Source of the DNA: Herminiimonas sp. KBW02
Lineage (GTDB): Bacteria > Pseudomonadota > Gammaproteobacteria > Burkholderiales > Burkholderiaceae_D
Assembly (NCBI RefSeq): GCF_003852535.1
Contig: NZ_QAJP01000002.1
Span: forward strand, 1 to 64,000
Direction of reading: 5' to 3'
DNA: 64,000 bases
The translations under genes and the position numbers were made by a program. This document shows positions 25,392 through 34,449 of the stretch, in pieces (within the stretch, counting starts at the first letter, position 1; each line of letters begins with the position of its first letter). Under the pieces are notes generated by a model. That model did no database searches. It saw only the letters and a list, made by a program, of their open reading frames with translations, and was not told the DNA's origin.

Positions 25392-25522
25392 GATGAATTC
25401 TCCGTAAGTGTTTGAGTAAGGAATCAGTAAAAGCAGTACGGAATCAGTATCGGACAAGGATTATGTTGTGACTAGCCAGCAATCCATATAATCTATTGAT
25501 ACTAAAAGTTTAAAGTTATCTT

Positions 25523-26446
25523 ATGGAATCCATGAGCAGCATAGAATGCTTTGTCCGCAGCGCAGAGGCTGGCAGCTTCTCCGAAGCCGCGCGGCGACTG
25601 GGTTTGACCTCTGCCGCAGTGGGCAAGAACGTCGCCAGGCTGGAGGCCAGTCTCGGCGTGCGCCTGTTCCAGCGCAGTACCCGCAGTCTCACGTTGACTG
25701 AGGCCGGCGAGCGCTTCCTGGCAGAAGTCAGCGGTGGCTTAGCTGTGATCCAGTCGGCGATCGCGAATCTGGCCAGCGCCGATGGCCAGCCCGCAGGCTC
25801 GCTCAAGATCAGCATGGGTACCGGCTTCGGACGCACTTACATCGTGCCGCTGCTACGCGACTTCCTCACGCGCTACCCGGCCATCACGCCTGACTGGCAT
25901 TTTGATAATCGGCGCGTGGACATGATTGCCGAAGGATTTGATGCAGCGTTGGGCGGCGGCTTTGAACTCCCTCCCGGTGTCGTTGCGCGCACCCTGGCAC
26001 CAAGTCACGGTGTATTGGTAGCCGCGCCGGATTACTTTGAGCATCATCCGCAACTCAGTTCCCCGGCCGAGCTTCCGCAACATGACGGCATCTTCATCCG
26101 TTCGCCGCAAACCGGGCGCATACGGCCATGGTCGTTGCGCAACAAAGCCAATGAACAAGCACCCGTGTCCCTGCGGGCACGCATGACCATGAGCGATCCG
26201 GATGCCGCCTGCGAAGCAGCCCAAAGCGGACTCGGCATCGCACTGGTGTCCATGCCGAACGCGTTGCGCTATCTGGAAAGCGGCCTATTGAAACGCGTCT
26301 TGCCTGCCTGGTATATCGATATGGGCACACTCTCCTTATACTTCCCGGCACAGAAACTGTTGCCCGCAAAAACACGTGCTTTTGTTGACTACGTGGTGGA
26401 ACATTTCCGGACCCAGAAATTCGCTCAACGTTTTTCCGCCTTCTGA
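25523..26446 (+). CDS. LysR family transcriptional regulator
   Basis: A 307-residue LysR-type regulator. Winged helix at about residues 4-60 (FVRSAEAGSFSEAARRLGLTSAAVGKNVARLEASLG), effector domain from about 90 (LKISMGTGFGRTYIVPLLRDFL). It is divergent from the SDR gene, the usual arrangement for a LysR regulator and its target. Three bases after its stop begins the DTW-domain gene; they may share a transcript, though the functions are unrelated. Confidence 0.9.
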   Translation: MESMSSIECFVRSAEAGSFSEAARRLGLTSAAVGKNVARLEASLGVRLFQRSTRSLTLTEAGERFLAEVSGGLAVIQSAIANLASADGQPAGSLKISMGTGFGRTYIVPLLRDFLTRYPAITPDWHFDNRRVDMIAEGFDAALGGGFELPPGVVARTLAPSHGVLVAAPDYFEHHPQLSSPAELPQHDGIFIRSPQTGRIRPWSLRNKANEQAPVSLRARMTMSDPDAACEAAQSGLGIALVSMPNALRYLESGLLKRVLPAWYIDMGTLSLYFPAQKLLPAKTRAFVDYVVEHFRTQKFAQRFSAF

Positions 26447-26449
26447 CCC

Positions 26450-27088
26450 ATGTCCGTCTCTGCCAAACGCTTAATGTGTGATCAGTGCCGACGCGCACAA
26501 AGCGCCTGCATCTGTCACTGGATACGTCCGGTTGAACATCAGGTCGAAGTTTTATTCCTGCAGCATCCACTGGAAGTGAACAACGCCAAGAACAGCGCGC
26601 GCCTGCTGCACCTGAGCCTGCCGCACAGTCGCATGACCGTTGGTGAGAAATTCGACGCAGACGAACTGCAACACCTGCTGTATGACAGCAGCAATGAGCG
26701 CACCTGTACAGTACATCCTGTGCTGCTTTACCCGGACACCAGTGCCGACCATAAAGTCTCCCTGCCACCACCCTGGCCGGAAGCGGCTGACAGCAGCGAC
26801 CATGTTTATCGCCTGGTCGTGCTGGATGCCACCTGGCGCAAGAGTCGCAAGATGTTGTACCTGAATCCCATGCTGCAACAACTGCCACGCCTGCCACTGG
26901 CAGATATGCCAGCCTCGCATTACGCGATACGCAAGGCACACAAGCCGGACCAGCTATCTTCGTTTGAAGCAACATGTCATGCGCTGATGCAACTGGAAAA
27001 TGACGCCGACAAATATCTGCCGTTGCTAACGGCCTTCGATGGCTTCGTTGCACAACAGCAGGCTTATCGCCCTGAAACACAGGTTTAA
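26450..27088 (+). CDS. DTW domain protein, probable tRNA-uridine aminocarboxypropyltransferase
   Basis: A 212-residue DTW-domain protein. The name-giving motif appears as DATWRKSRKM (about 124-133), and a four-cysteine zinc-binding head (CDQCRRAQSACICH, residues 9-22) precedes it. E. coli YfiP (TapT) of this family puts acp3 on U47 of tRNA using S-adenosylmethionine. YAIRKAHKPDQLSSFEA is the second conserved block. It follows the LysR stop by three bases, so it may be read through from that promoter. Confidence 0.85.
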   Translation: MSVSAKRLMCDQCRRAQSACICHWIRPVEHQVEVLFLQHPLEVNNAKNSARLLHLSLPHSRMTVGEKFDADELQHLLYDSSNERTCTVHPVLLYPDTSADHKVSLPPPWPEAADSSDHVYRLVVLDATWRKSRKMLYLNPMLQQLPRLPLADMPASHYAIRKAHKPDQLSSFEATCHALMQLENDADKYLPLLTAFDGFVAQQQAYRPETQV

Positions 27089-27191
27089 AGCCGTCACCAA
27101 CACCACTTTGCAAACCTGCCTATAATCTGTCCAGAATTAAGATCGCAACACGCAGCGCACAACTCACCATGCATACAACCAAGGAAGTCAC

Positions 27192-27701
27192 ATGACCATC
27201 TCTCTTTACGCCGCTTCAGTTCCAGTCTTCAAGCAAATGCTTAATAGCGTCAGCGATGTCCTCAAGAAAACCGAAGAATATGCGACTGCCAAAAACATTG
27301 CACCGGAAGCCTATCTGCAGGCACGTCTGTTCCCGGACATGTTCCCCTTGCTGCGCCAGGTACAAGTAGCTTGTGACTTTTCGCGTGGCGTGTCGGCACG
27401 TCTGGCTGGCCTCGACGTTCCGAAATTCGACGACAGCGAAAAAAGCTTCGCTGACCTGCAAGCCCTGATCGCCAAGACCCTGGCCTTCATCGACGGCATC
27501 AAACCGGAACAAATCGACGGTCAGGAAGCGCGCGACATCGTGCTGCGTCCGGGCACACCGAAAGAAAAGAAATTCAACGGCCAGGCTTATCTGCTCAGCT
27601 TCGGCTTGCCGCAATTCTTCTTCCACGTCACGACCACTTACGCCATCCTGCGCCATAACGGCATAGAAATCGGCAAACGTGATTTCATGGGTGCGTACTA
27701 A
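27192..27701 (+). CDS. DUF1993 family protein
   Basis: A 169-residue cytoplasmic protein of the DUF1993 family (DinB-like four-helix bundle), recognisable in SLYAASVPVFKQML, RLFPDMFPLLRQVQVACDF and FFFHVTTTYAILRHNGIEIGKRDFMG. The family has no known biochemical role. An exact TATAAT lies at 27121-27126 but its -35 is poor. A terminator-like hairpin follows at 27757-27782. It stands alone. Confidence 0.85.
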   Translation: MTISLYAASVPVFKQMLNSVSDVLKKTEEYATAKNIAPEAYLQARLFPDMFPLLRQVQVACDFSRGVSARLAGLDVPKFDDSEKSFADLQALIAKTLAFIDGIKPEQIDGQEARDIVLRPGTPKEKKFNGQAYLLSFGLPQFFFHVTTTYAILRHNGIEIGKRDFMGAY

Positions 27702-27756
27702 TAAATCAATGAATCAGCGAGCAAGCTATCGCTAGCTCGCCTTATTTCATGACAGC

Positions 27757-27782
27757 AAGGGCAGACAGCGATGTCTGCCCTT
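27757..27782 (+). terminator. Terminator after the DUF1993 gene
   Basis: Perfect 11-bp stem AAGGGCAGACA/TGTCTGCCCTT with a GCGA tetraloop, then CTCATTT. A GCGAGC/GCTCGC repeat lies just before it (about 27718-27741). Confidence 0.7.
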
Positions 27783-27931
27783 CTCATTTGCGCCAAAGAA
27801 TAGGCGGTAAAAGACAAACTACAGCAAGCACACGACAAAGCAATTATCTGTAAGCACAAAAAGGTATCGCTTGCGATCTTGCTGCATATAATGAAGTGCA
27901 AGTTCAACCCATCTCTGTGCGGGAGATTGCC

Positions 27932-28168
27932 ATGAGCGACAGAAAAATGTTTGCCGATATGGATATCGAAACGCAACGTTTCTATTCCAGGATCATCAAC
28001 ACCGCACTCTTCAACATTTATGCCGTTGATCATCATCTCTTCGGTTCGTTATTCTGCGAATCTGATGATCCGATGATCATGCTGCGCTGGCAGGAAGCAG
28101 AACCCTTGATTCTTGAAGAGATACGCCGTCGCAGCGAAACGCGCGGCAATAACTGGAATGACTTGTGA
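27932..28168 (+). CDS. Hypothetical small protein (78 aa)
   Basis: I do not recognise this protein. It is soluble, acidic and rich in Met, His and Asp, with a helical core (DIETQRFYSRIINTALFNIYAVDHHLFGSLF) and a charged tail (EEIRRRSETRGNNW). A GTG start at 27896 is too close to an exact -10 box TATAAT at 27887-27892 to be translated; the ATG at 27932 with a GGGAG site fits. About 235 bases without a gene separate it from the TetR gene. Confidence 0.6.
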   Translation: MSDRKMFADMDIETQRFYSRIINTALFNIYAVDHHLFGSLFCESDDPMIMLRWQEAEPLILEEIRRRSETRGNNWNDL

Positions 28169-28326
28169 TTCCTGTATTACCTGCCTCGCCTCACATCCGT
28201 CTCGCACCGAACGCAGCCATTGCTGCGACCAGCCTGGCTAGCCGCTGCCGTCTTTAGTCATCAACACCAGTATCCGCACGTACCTGCCTTGCTTCATTCC
28301 GGTTGCTGATTTCCCACATTTTATAA

Positions 28327-28369
28327 ATGATGGCCAACATCTATTGAATTTATGATGAGCGTCATCTAT
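28327..28369 (+). promoter_or_regulatory. Tandem operators upstream of TetR/MFS genes
   Basis: Two copies of ATGATG-N5-CATCTAT occur at 28327-28344 and 28352-28369, spaced exactly 25 bases. Each has inner symmetry (GATG...CATC). They lie 35-77 bases before the TetR start, as expected of autorepressor sites. Confidence 0.68.
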
Positions 28370-28403
28370 TATTCCACTTAATCAAATTTCAGGTGGAATC
28401 ATC

Positions 28404-28997
28404 ATGCCGCGCGTATCCAAGGAACAAACCGATCTCAACCGTACCGCCATCGAACAAGCCTCCTCCAAGCTGTTCCGCGAAAAAGGCTTTAACGGCGTCA
28501 GCGTTGCTGACCTGATGGCTGCAGCAGGCCTGACCCACGGTGGTTTCTATGGCCACTTTTCATCCAAGGATGAGCTGGCCGCCGTCGCTTGCGCCACTGC
28601 TTTCAGCGAAGCGTCCGAGCGCTGGCAAAAGCGCATGGAAGGCAAGACGGATGAACAGCAAGCGCTGTACGCCATCATCGACGGTTATCTGTCATCCCAA
28701 AAAGTCCGCGACGTCGGCAATGGCTGCCCGGGTGCCGCACTGACTACCGACGTCGCACGTGAAGCACTGGATAAACCGGTACGTGCTGCGTATATGGCAG
28801 GCACCGAGGAGCTGGTCGAAATTCTTGCCTCGCTTTGCCCTTCGCCGGACCCCGCAGTACGACGTAAAACCGCCCTCGCGCAGTGGAGCATGATGGTGGG
28901 GGCCATGGCACTGGCGCGTGCCACTGAGGGCTATCCGATCGCCGCGGAGTTACTGGCCGTCGCGCGCGCGCAATTGCTCGGCAATATCAACCCTTGA
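28404..28997 (+). CDS. TetR family transcriptional regulator
   Basis: A 197-residue TetR repressor. The DNA-binding part is typical (SKLFREKGFNGVSVADLMAAAGLTHGGFYGHFSSKDEL, residues 22-59) and the C-terminal part belongs to the TetR_C group with GNGCPGAALTTDVAR near 105-119, common in regulators of efflux pumps. Two tandem operator-like repeats lie just upstream. The MFS gene follows 36 bases later in the same direction, so it is the likely controlled partner. Confidence 0.92.
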   Translation: MPRVSKEQTDLNRTAIEQASSKLFREKGFNGVSVADLMAAAGLTHGGFYGHFSSKDELAAVACATAFSEASERWQKRMEGKTDEQQALYAIIDGYLSSQKVRDVGNGCPGAALTTDVAREALDKPVRAAYMAGTEELVEILASLCPSPDPAVRRKTALAQWSMMVGAMALARATEGYPIAAELLAVARAQLLGNINP

Positions 28998-29033
28998 TCA
29001 CTGATTACCCATCGCTCCGAAGATAGGATACTT

Positions 29034-30314
29034 ATGTACGCTCAATCGCTGTCTACCTGGCTGGAACGCAGAGGAATACATTTCTCATGGGTGATCGTTG
29101 CGATTACCTTCCTGACGATGCTGACGTCCTCGGCCGCGCTCGGATTACCCGGCGTCCTGCTGCAACCGTTGAGTACGGAATTCGGCTGGAGCAATGACCA
29201 GATTTCATCTGCAGTCGCGGTACGTTATGTACTGTTCGGCTTCATCGGCCCGTTCGCCGCCATCTTCATGGAGCGCTTTGGTCTGCGCAAGGTAATTACC
29301 ATCGCGCTGGTGCTGGTCGCCGCCTGCCTGGTTCTTTCAACCATGATGACGGAACTATGGCAAATGTTCCTGCTGTGGGGCTTGTTGCTTGGCACCGGCA
29401 CCGGTTTGACCGCACTCGTGCTTGGTGCAGTGGTAGCGAATCGCTGGTTTGAAAAACGGCGTGGCCTGGTACTCGGCTTGCTGACTGCCAGCTCGGCTAC
29501 CGGGCAACTTATCTTCCTGCCTTTTGGTGCCTGGCTGATTCAGAACTATGGCTGGCGCATGTCGGTGATTCCGGTCTTTCTTTGCTGCGCGCTGGTTGCT
29601 GTCATGGCGTTCCTGCTGATACGCGACCGACCGCATGACGTCGGCACTGTTGCCTACGGTGCTGCACCCGACAGCCCGCCACCGCCGCTACCGGCTACCG
29701 CGCAGATGACCATGATGGAACCATTCCGTGTATTGCTCAGTGCTTCGCGTAATCGTACTTTCTGGGTGTTGGCGGGTACCTTCTTCATCTGCGGCCTGAG
29801 CACCAGCGGTCTGATTCAGACGCACTTCGTTTCGCTATGCGGCGACTACGGCATGGCAGCAATTCCTGCCGCCAGCGTATTGGCGATGATGGGTGCATTC
29901 GACTTCATCGGCACCATACTTTCGGGCTGGCTGTCTGATCGCTACGACAATCGCAAACTGCTGTTCTGGTACTACGGCCTGCGCGGTTTGTCGCTGATCT
30001 GGTTGCCACATTCCGAATTCACTTTGTATGGCTTGTCGCTGTTCGCGATGTTCTATGGTCTGGACTGGTTTGCCACCGTGCCTGTGACGGTGAAACTGGC
30101 GGGCGCTGAATTCGGCAAGGAAAGAGCGGGCATGGTGTTCGGCTGGATCTTTACCGCGCATCAGATCGGCGGCGCGGTTGCAGCGTATGGCGCAGGTTTG
30201 TCGCGCACCATACTGATGGCTTACACCCCTGCCTTGTATGCAGCCGGGATCGCCTGTCTGTTCGCGGCCGTGATCGTGTTCATGATCAAGAAGCCGGTCA
30301 AGGTCGCGACGTAG
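29034..30314 (+). CDS. MFS transporter (OFA/monocarboxylate-like)
   Basis: A 426-residue twelve-helix major facilitator. The head ERRGIHFSWVIVAITFLTML, the LPGVLLQPLSTEFGWSNDQISSAVA loop and RWFEKRRGLVLGLLTASSATGQ are like the oxalate:formate antiporter/monocarboxylate branch (YbfB/OFA-type). A proline-rich cytoplasmic loop (DSPPPPLPA) separates the two halves. Substrate unknown; export of a toxic acid or drug is possible because a TetR gene precedes it. Probably co-transcribed with that TetR gene. Confidence 0.85.
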   Translation: MYAQSLSTWLERRGIHFSWVIVAITFLTMLTSSAALGLPGVLLQPLSTEFGWSNDQISSAVAVRYVLFGFIGPFAAIFMERFGLRKVITIALVLVAACLVLSTMMTELWQMFLLWGLLLGTGTGLTALVLGAVVANRWFEKRRGLVLGLLTASSATGQLIFLPFGAWLIQNYGWRMSVIPVFLCCALVAVMAFLLIRDRPHDVGTVAYGAAPDSPPPPLPATAQMTMMEPFRVLLSASRNRTFWVLAGTFFICGLSTSGLIQTHFVSLCGDYGMAAIPAASVLAMMGAFDFIGTILSGWLSDRYDNRKLLFWYYGLRGLSLIWLPHSEFTLYGLSLFAMFYGLDWFATVPVTVKLAGAEFGKERAGMVFGWIFTAHQIGGAVAAYGAGLSRTILMAYTPALYAAGIACLFAAVIVFMIKKPVKVAT

Positions 30315-30335
30315 ACCGGCTCCGCACAACGCTGC

Positions 30336-30984
30336 TCAGGACTTGCGCCAGATAGTGGCCAGCCATGGTTGCTGCTCCAGCGGCAAACCGGCTGGCCGGT
30401 AGTAATGTTCGAGTTCGGTGAAGCCGGCGTCGGTCATAAAGGTGCGCCAGCTACCCAGTTCATGATAAGCGCCGTAACGCCCGCGATTCCACCCTTCTTC
30501 GTTCTGACCACGTGGATTCGAGCTGAAGAGCACGCCGCTGGTTTTCAGTGTTGCATGCAGTTGTTTAAGCACACGAGGCAATTCCTGACGCGGCACATGG
30601 AATAAGGATGCATTGGCGTACACGCCGTCAAAATGCGCATCCGGCAAATCAAGATGCAGGAAGTCCTGCTGCCACACCTCACACTGCGCGTAATCACGTG
30701 CCATCTGCGCGAACTCGGCCGCACCGTCGAGCCCGATTGCGATATGTCCCATTTCACTGAAAGTCTTGAGGTCACGCCCTGGACCGCAACCGAGGTCCAG
30801 TATCGTGTACGGCGCAACCACCGTGATGTGTTTGAGTAAGGCCTGGATGTTCTGGCTTACATCGTGCGTACGTGTGCCTTGCCAGAAGTCCGCTGCACGC
30901 TGGTTGTAGTGATCCAGCGTGATGTCGCTGATGCGCGCCAGTTCCTGCGCGCTGAGTTTGTCGGCTGAAATTTTATTGCTCCAT
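30336..30984 (-). CDS. Class I SAM-dependent methyltransferase, start codon disrupted
   Basis: The frame ending at 30336 encodes a Rossmann methyltransferase with motif I LDLGCGPGRD and later GVLFSSNPRGQNEEGW. Clearly coding sequence continues upstream of the first usable start (GTG at 30821): ELARISDITLDHYNQRAADF and HDVSQNIQALL, conserved at the start of this family. That frame stays open to 31016 but has no ATG, GTG or TTG there. An ATG at 30984 is one base out of frame; removing the T in CAATAAAA would join it (M-E-Q-K-I-S-A). So this is a frameshifted or sequencing-error start, or one using a rare codon. Substrate unknown. Confidence 0.7.
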
Positions 30985-31068
30985 GGTGGATAGACCTGGC
31001 GACAGTATCCACCAATTCAGGCACAGCGTCTGTGCCTGCAGCTCTGCTCAAGGACAGCCGATCCTTTA

Positions 31069-32037
31069 TCACTCAGCGGTGATGCCACGTTCCTTCACCA
31101 GCCTGGACCAGCTCGCCAGTTCTTTGGTCAGCTTCGCCTTGGCTTCAGCCGGAGTTGATGTTTCAGGATCAAAACCTTCCTTGATCATTTTTTCTTTCAG
31201 GACCGGATTATTCAGCGCTTTCACCAGAGCCGCATTCAATTTATCGATGACTGGTTTAGGCGTGGCGGCAGGAGCGAAGACGATGAACCAGGTTTCGAAG
31301 CTATACCCCGGTACGCCTGCTTCGGCCAGCGTCGGTACATCCGGCATCAGCGGCGAACGTTTAGGTCCCGTCACGCCCATCGCATTCAGCTTGCCGGCTT
31401 TAACGTGCTGCGCGGCTGCAGAAAGAACCGGAAAGCACATATCAACCTGGCCGGAGATGGTATCGATCAAAGCCGGGCCGCCACCCTTGTAAGGTACGTG
31501 TGTAATGTCAACAGCTGCAACGGATTTAAACAGCTCCGCAGCCATGTGGAAGGTGCTGCCGCTACCAGCGGAACCGTAGTTAAACTTGCCCGGACTGGCC
31601 TTCGCCAGCGCAACCAGGTCCCTGGCATTCTTCGCCGGGAAGTTAGGATTAACGACCAGTACGTGCTGCGATGTCGCAACCGTGCTGATCTGCGCCAAAT
31701 CCTTCAGGGTGTCGTATGGCATCCTGGGGAAGATGGATGGATTGATCGCCAGCGAAACGGTCTGCAAACCTATCGTGTAGCCGTCCGGCTCGGCCTTGGC
31801 AACGGCATCCACACCGATATTGCCGCCCGCACCTGCCTTGTTTTCGATATACATGCCGCCACCGAGGGATTTACTCCATTCGTCGGAAATACGGCGCGCC
31901 ACGATGTCGGCACTGCCGCCTGGTGCATAAGGCACGATCAGTCTGATCGGCCTGGTCGGATAGTTATCTGCATGTGCAAATGAGGCACTCAGGCCCAGTG
32001 GTAACAAGACCGCCACGATAAGTGATGGAAGCTTCAT
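31069..32037 (-). CDS. Bug/TctC family tricarboxylate-type binding protein
   Basis: A 322-residue periplasmic solute-binding protein of the tripartite tricarboxylate transporter (TctC/Bug) family, abundant in betaproteobacteria. Signal peptide ends near residue 23 (FAHA). Typical are YPTRPIRLIVPYAPGGSADIVAR (about 26-48), ENKAGAGGNIG and VPYKGGGPAL. The ligand is usually an organic acid; it cannot be told here. TctA/TctB membrane genes are absent nearby. It is divergent from a LysR gene, which likely controls it. Confidence 0.92.
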   Translation of the reverse strand: MKLPSLIVAVLLPLGLSASFAHADNYPTRPIRLIVPYAPGGSADIVARRISDEWSKSLGGGMYIENKAGAGGNIGVDAVAKAEPDGYTIGLQTVSLAINPSIFPRMPYDTLKDLAQISTVATSQHVLVVNPNFPAKNARDLVALAKASPGKFNYGSAGSGSTFHMAAELFKSVAAVDITHVPYKGGGPALIDTISGQVDMCFPVLSAAAQHVKAGKLNAMGVTGPKRSPLMPDVPTLAEAGVPGYSFETWFIVFAPAATPKPVIDKLNAALVKALNNPVLKEKMIKEGFDPETSTPAEAKAKLTKELASWSRLVKERGITAE

Positions 32038-32078
32038 GTTGTCTCCGATTTATTTTTTATATGAGACCAGATGCTATT

Positions 32079-32088
32079 CGTAATTACG
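32079..32088. promoter_or_regulatory. Palindrome between Bug gene and LysR gene
   Basis: CGTAATTACG is a perfect ten-base palindrome in the 100-base divergent gap, flanked by ATT/GGC; a candidate LysR site. Confidence 0.35.
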
Positions 32089-32137
32089 GCAGATATAATT
32101 TCCACACAATTAATTCATTCGGTCGTTTTAGGAATCA

Positions 32138-33064
32138 ATGGACGGTATCTCTGATCTGGCGTTTTTTGCCTTGCTGGTCAAACGCGGCAGCCTCGCTGCT
32201 GCTGCGCAGGAATTGGGCGTCACACCTCCCTCGGTCAGCAAACGACTGGCTGCGCTCGAAACCCGCCTGCGCGTACGTTTGCTCAATCGCACCACACGCC
32301 GTATCAGCCTGACGCCGGAAGGAGAAATTTACCTGGCCGACGGTGCGCGCCTGGTGACCGAGCTTGAAGCGCTGGAGCAACGCATATCCGGCGGCAACAT
32401 TACTGCCAAAGGCTTATTGAAAGTCAGTGCGACATTTGGCTTTGGTCGCAGGCACATCACGCCGCAACTCTCTGCGTTTGCGCGGCAATACCCCGATGTA
32501 GAAGTCCAGCTACACCTGACCGACAGGCCGGTTAATCTGGTTGAGCAAGGTCTGGATGCCGACATCCGCTTCGGCCAGCTACCGGATGCACGACTCACTG
32601 CACGCAAGATTGCCGATAATCGTCGCCTCGTCTGTGCATCCCCTACCTATTTAAAAAAATACGGCGTACCGCTGGTGCCGCGCGATCTGCAAAACCATAG
32701 TTGCATTCTGTTGCGGGAAAGCGATGAGATCTACGGTAGCTGGCACTTCAGTTCGGGCAACAAACAGGAAACAGTCAAAGTGCGTGGCTCATTGAGCGCC
32801 AACGACGGCGAATGTGCGACCACCTGGGCGCTGGACGGGCACGGCGTCGTGATGCGCTCCGAATGGGACATCGCCCCTTATCTGCGTTCAGGCAGACTCA
32901 GGGTCATACTGGAAGAATGGAAGCTTCCACCGGCTGATGTGTACATCGTGTTCCCGACCAAGAATCACTTGTCGGCAAAGACACGTGCGCTGGTCGATTT
33001 CATGCTGAAAGCATTCGAAAACCACCGCCGCGACAGAACGGATGCGGACAAAATAATTTGGTGA
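32138..33064 (+). CDS. LysR family transcriptional regulator
   Basis: A 308-residue LysR-type regulator: winged helix at residues 5-60 (FALLVKRGSLAAAAQELGVTPPSVSKRLAALE) and effector domain from about 88 (LKVSATFGFGRRHITPQLSAFARQYP) of the DmlR/CrgA-like type. It is divergent from the Bug-family binding protein gene. It ends 21 bases before the histidine kinase stop of the opposite strand. Confidence 0.92.
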   Translation: MDGISDLAFFALLVKRGSLAAAAQELGVTPPSVSKRLAALETRLRVRLLNRTTRRISLTPEGEIYLADGARLVTELEALEQRISGGNITAKGLLKVSATFGFGRRHITPQLSAFARQYPDVEVQLHLTDRPVNLVEQGLDADIRFGQLPDARLTARKIADNRRLVCASPTYLKKYGVPLVPRDLQNHSCILLRESDEIYGSWHFSSGNKQETVKVRGSLSANDGECATTWALDGHGVVMRSEWDIAPYLRSGRLRVILEEWKLPPADVYIVFPTKNHLSAKTRALVDFMLKAFENHRRDRTDADKIIW

Positions 33065-33084
33065 CTGCCGTCATCTCATAACAA

Positions 33085-34449
33085 CTAATCTGCGCGCAGT
33101 GCAGCTGGCCAGGTCAGCACTATCTTCAAACCGCCCAGCGTACTGTGCGTGAGTTGTATCTGGCCATTGGTTGCCTCCACCAGTTCTCGCGCAATGATCA
33201 GCCCCAATCCCTGATGACCTGGGCCGGCCTCGTCCAGTTTGCCGCGATGTTGCAACGTATAGAGTGTGGCCGCATCGAGACCTAGCCCATCGTCTTCTAT
33301 CAATAACTCAACCTTATTATCCGCAGCCATTTGACCTCGTATGCTGACCTGACGCCGGGCAAAGCGCGCGGCATTTTCCAGCAGCGCTCCCAATAACTCC
33401 TTCAGATCATCCAGCGGCACCGGTACGCGTAACGACGCCGGAATATCGATGTTGAATACGAGCGACTCACCTATGGCCGTATGTTCTATCACGCCGACTA
33501 TCTGCTCCGCGGCTTCTTGCGCAGACGACGCACTGGAGTAAAGATTGTTGCGTACAGTATCCACGCGCAAACGACCCAATTCAGCATTGACTGCCGCAGT
33601 CATCGCACTGATCGCGTGCTCGATTCCGTCTGCAGCCTCGCTGGCACCTGCAGCTCGGGCACGATTGCTCTGTGCTTCCAGCGCAGCCAGCGGGGTCTTC
33701 AATGAATGTGCGAGATCGGCAGCGCGACGTTTGGCGCGAGTCAGGTCGGCTTCGCGTGCATCAGCCAGACGATTGATAGCATCGATCAATGGCGTGATCT
33801 CACGCGGATGGGTATCGGTCAGGCGCGATGCCGGATGATGCTGCAGGTTCAGCAATTCATATCGCAATTTTCGCAAGGGTTTGAGACCAACACTGACTTG
33901 CAAGGCAGCGGCGGCAAGCAGTACTGCACCGAGCACGGCCAGGAACAAACCAAGGTCGCGGCCAAATTCCTTGCGCGCCACATATTGCAGCGCCTTGTCT
34001 TGCGCCAGTTGTAACAGGATGGGAGGACTATCCGCAGATAAAGATATGCTGCGTTCCAACAGGAACAGCCGCTGCCCGAAGGGACCGTCTATGCTGCGTG
34101 TGCGCCAGGCACTGAGCGGTGGTGCCGGCACCGGCAACGGTAATGATTCATCCCAAAGTGAACGCGAACGCTGCATGCCTTTCGCATTGCTGACTTGCCA
34201 GTAAAGGCCGCTGGAAGGCAGGTTAAAGCGCGGATTGGCTGGCGTTTCGTCCACCTGGGGTTCCTGGCCGGGACTCAGCTTCAGGTCGGCGAGCAGAATA
34301 ATGGCTTCGTTCTCCAGCTCCATCGCCACGCGTCGTTCGATGTGACGGGCAAACAGCCAGCTCATCACGAACCAGGCGATCAGCATTGCAATCAGGACGG
34401 CGAAGGCTGCCGCCAGCAACAAGCGCAAACGAAGTGAATGCGCTCTCAA
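33085..34449 (-). CDS. Sensor histidine kinase (two-component)
   Basis: A 454-residue inner-membrane sensor. Membrane helices lie at about 9-33 and 165-185, enclosing a periplasmic sensor domain of about 130 residues. A HAMP-like linker leads to the phosphoacceptor block ADLAHSLKTPLAALEAQ (His248) and an ATPase domain with LLENAARFA, DDGLGL and GHQGLGLIIARELVEA. The start is a TTG overlapping the response regulator stop by four bases, giving tight coupling. The signal is unknown; PhoQ/QseC-like by architecture. Confidence 0.9.
   Translation of the reverse strand: MRAHSLRLRLLLAAAFAVLIAMLIAWFVMSWLFARHIERRVAMELENEAIILLADLKLSPGQEPQVDETPANPRFNLPSSGLYWQVSNAKGMQRSRSLWDESLPLPVPAPPLSAWRTRSIDGPFGQRLFLLERSISLSADSPPILLQLAQDKALQYVARKEFGRDLGLFLAVLGAVLLAAAALQVSVGLKPLRKLRYELLNLQHHPASRLTDTHPREITPLIDAINRLADAREADLTRAKRRAADLAHSLKTPLAALEAQSNRARAAGASEAADGIEHAISAMTAAVNAELGRLRVDTVRNNLYSSASSAQEAAEQIVGVIEHTAIGESLVFNIDIPASLRVPVPLDDLKELLGALLENAARFARRQVSIRGQMAADNKVELLIEDDGLGLDAATLYTLQHRGKLDEAGPGHQGLGLIIARELVEATNGQIQLTHSTLGGLKIVLTWPAALRAD

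Noticed and set aside
26094-27113. 339-codon minus-strand frame over LysR and DTW genes
   Set aside because: Both plus-strand genes are well supported; product is Arg/Cys-rich without motifs.
27896-27931. GTG start for the 78-aa protein
   Set aside because: Lies four bases after an exact -10 box, so it would not be in the transcript from that promoter.
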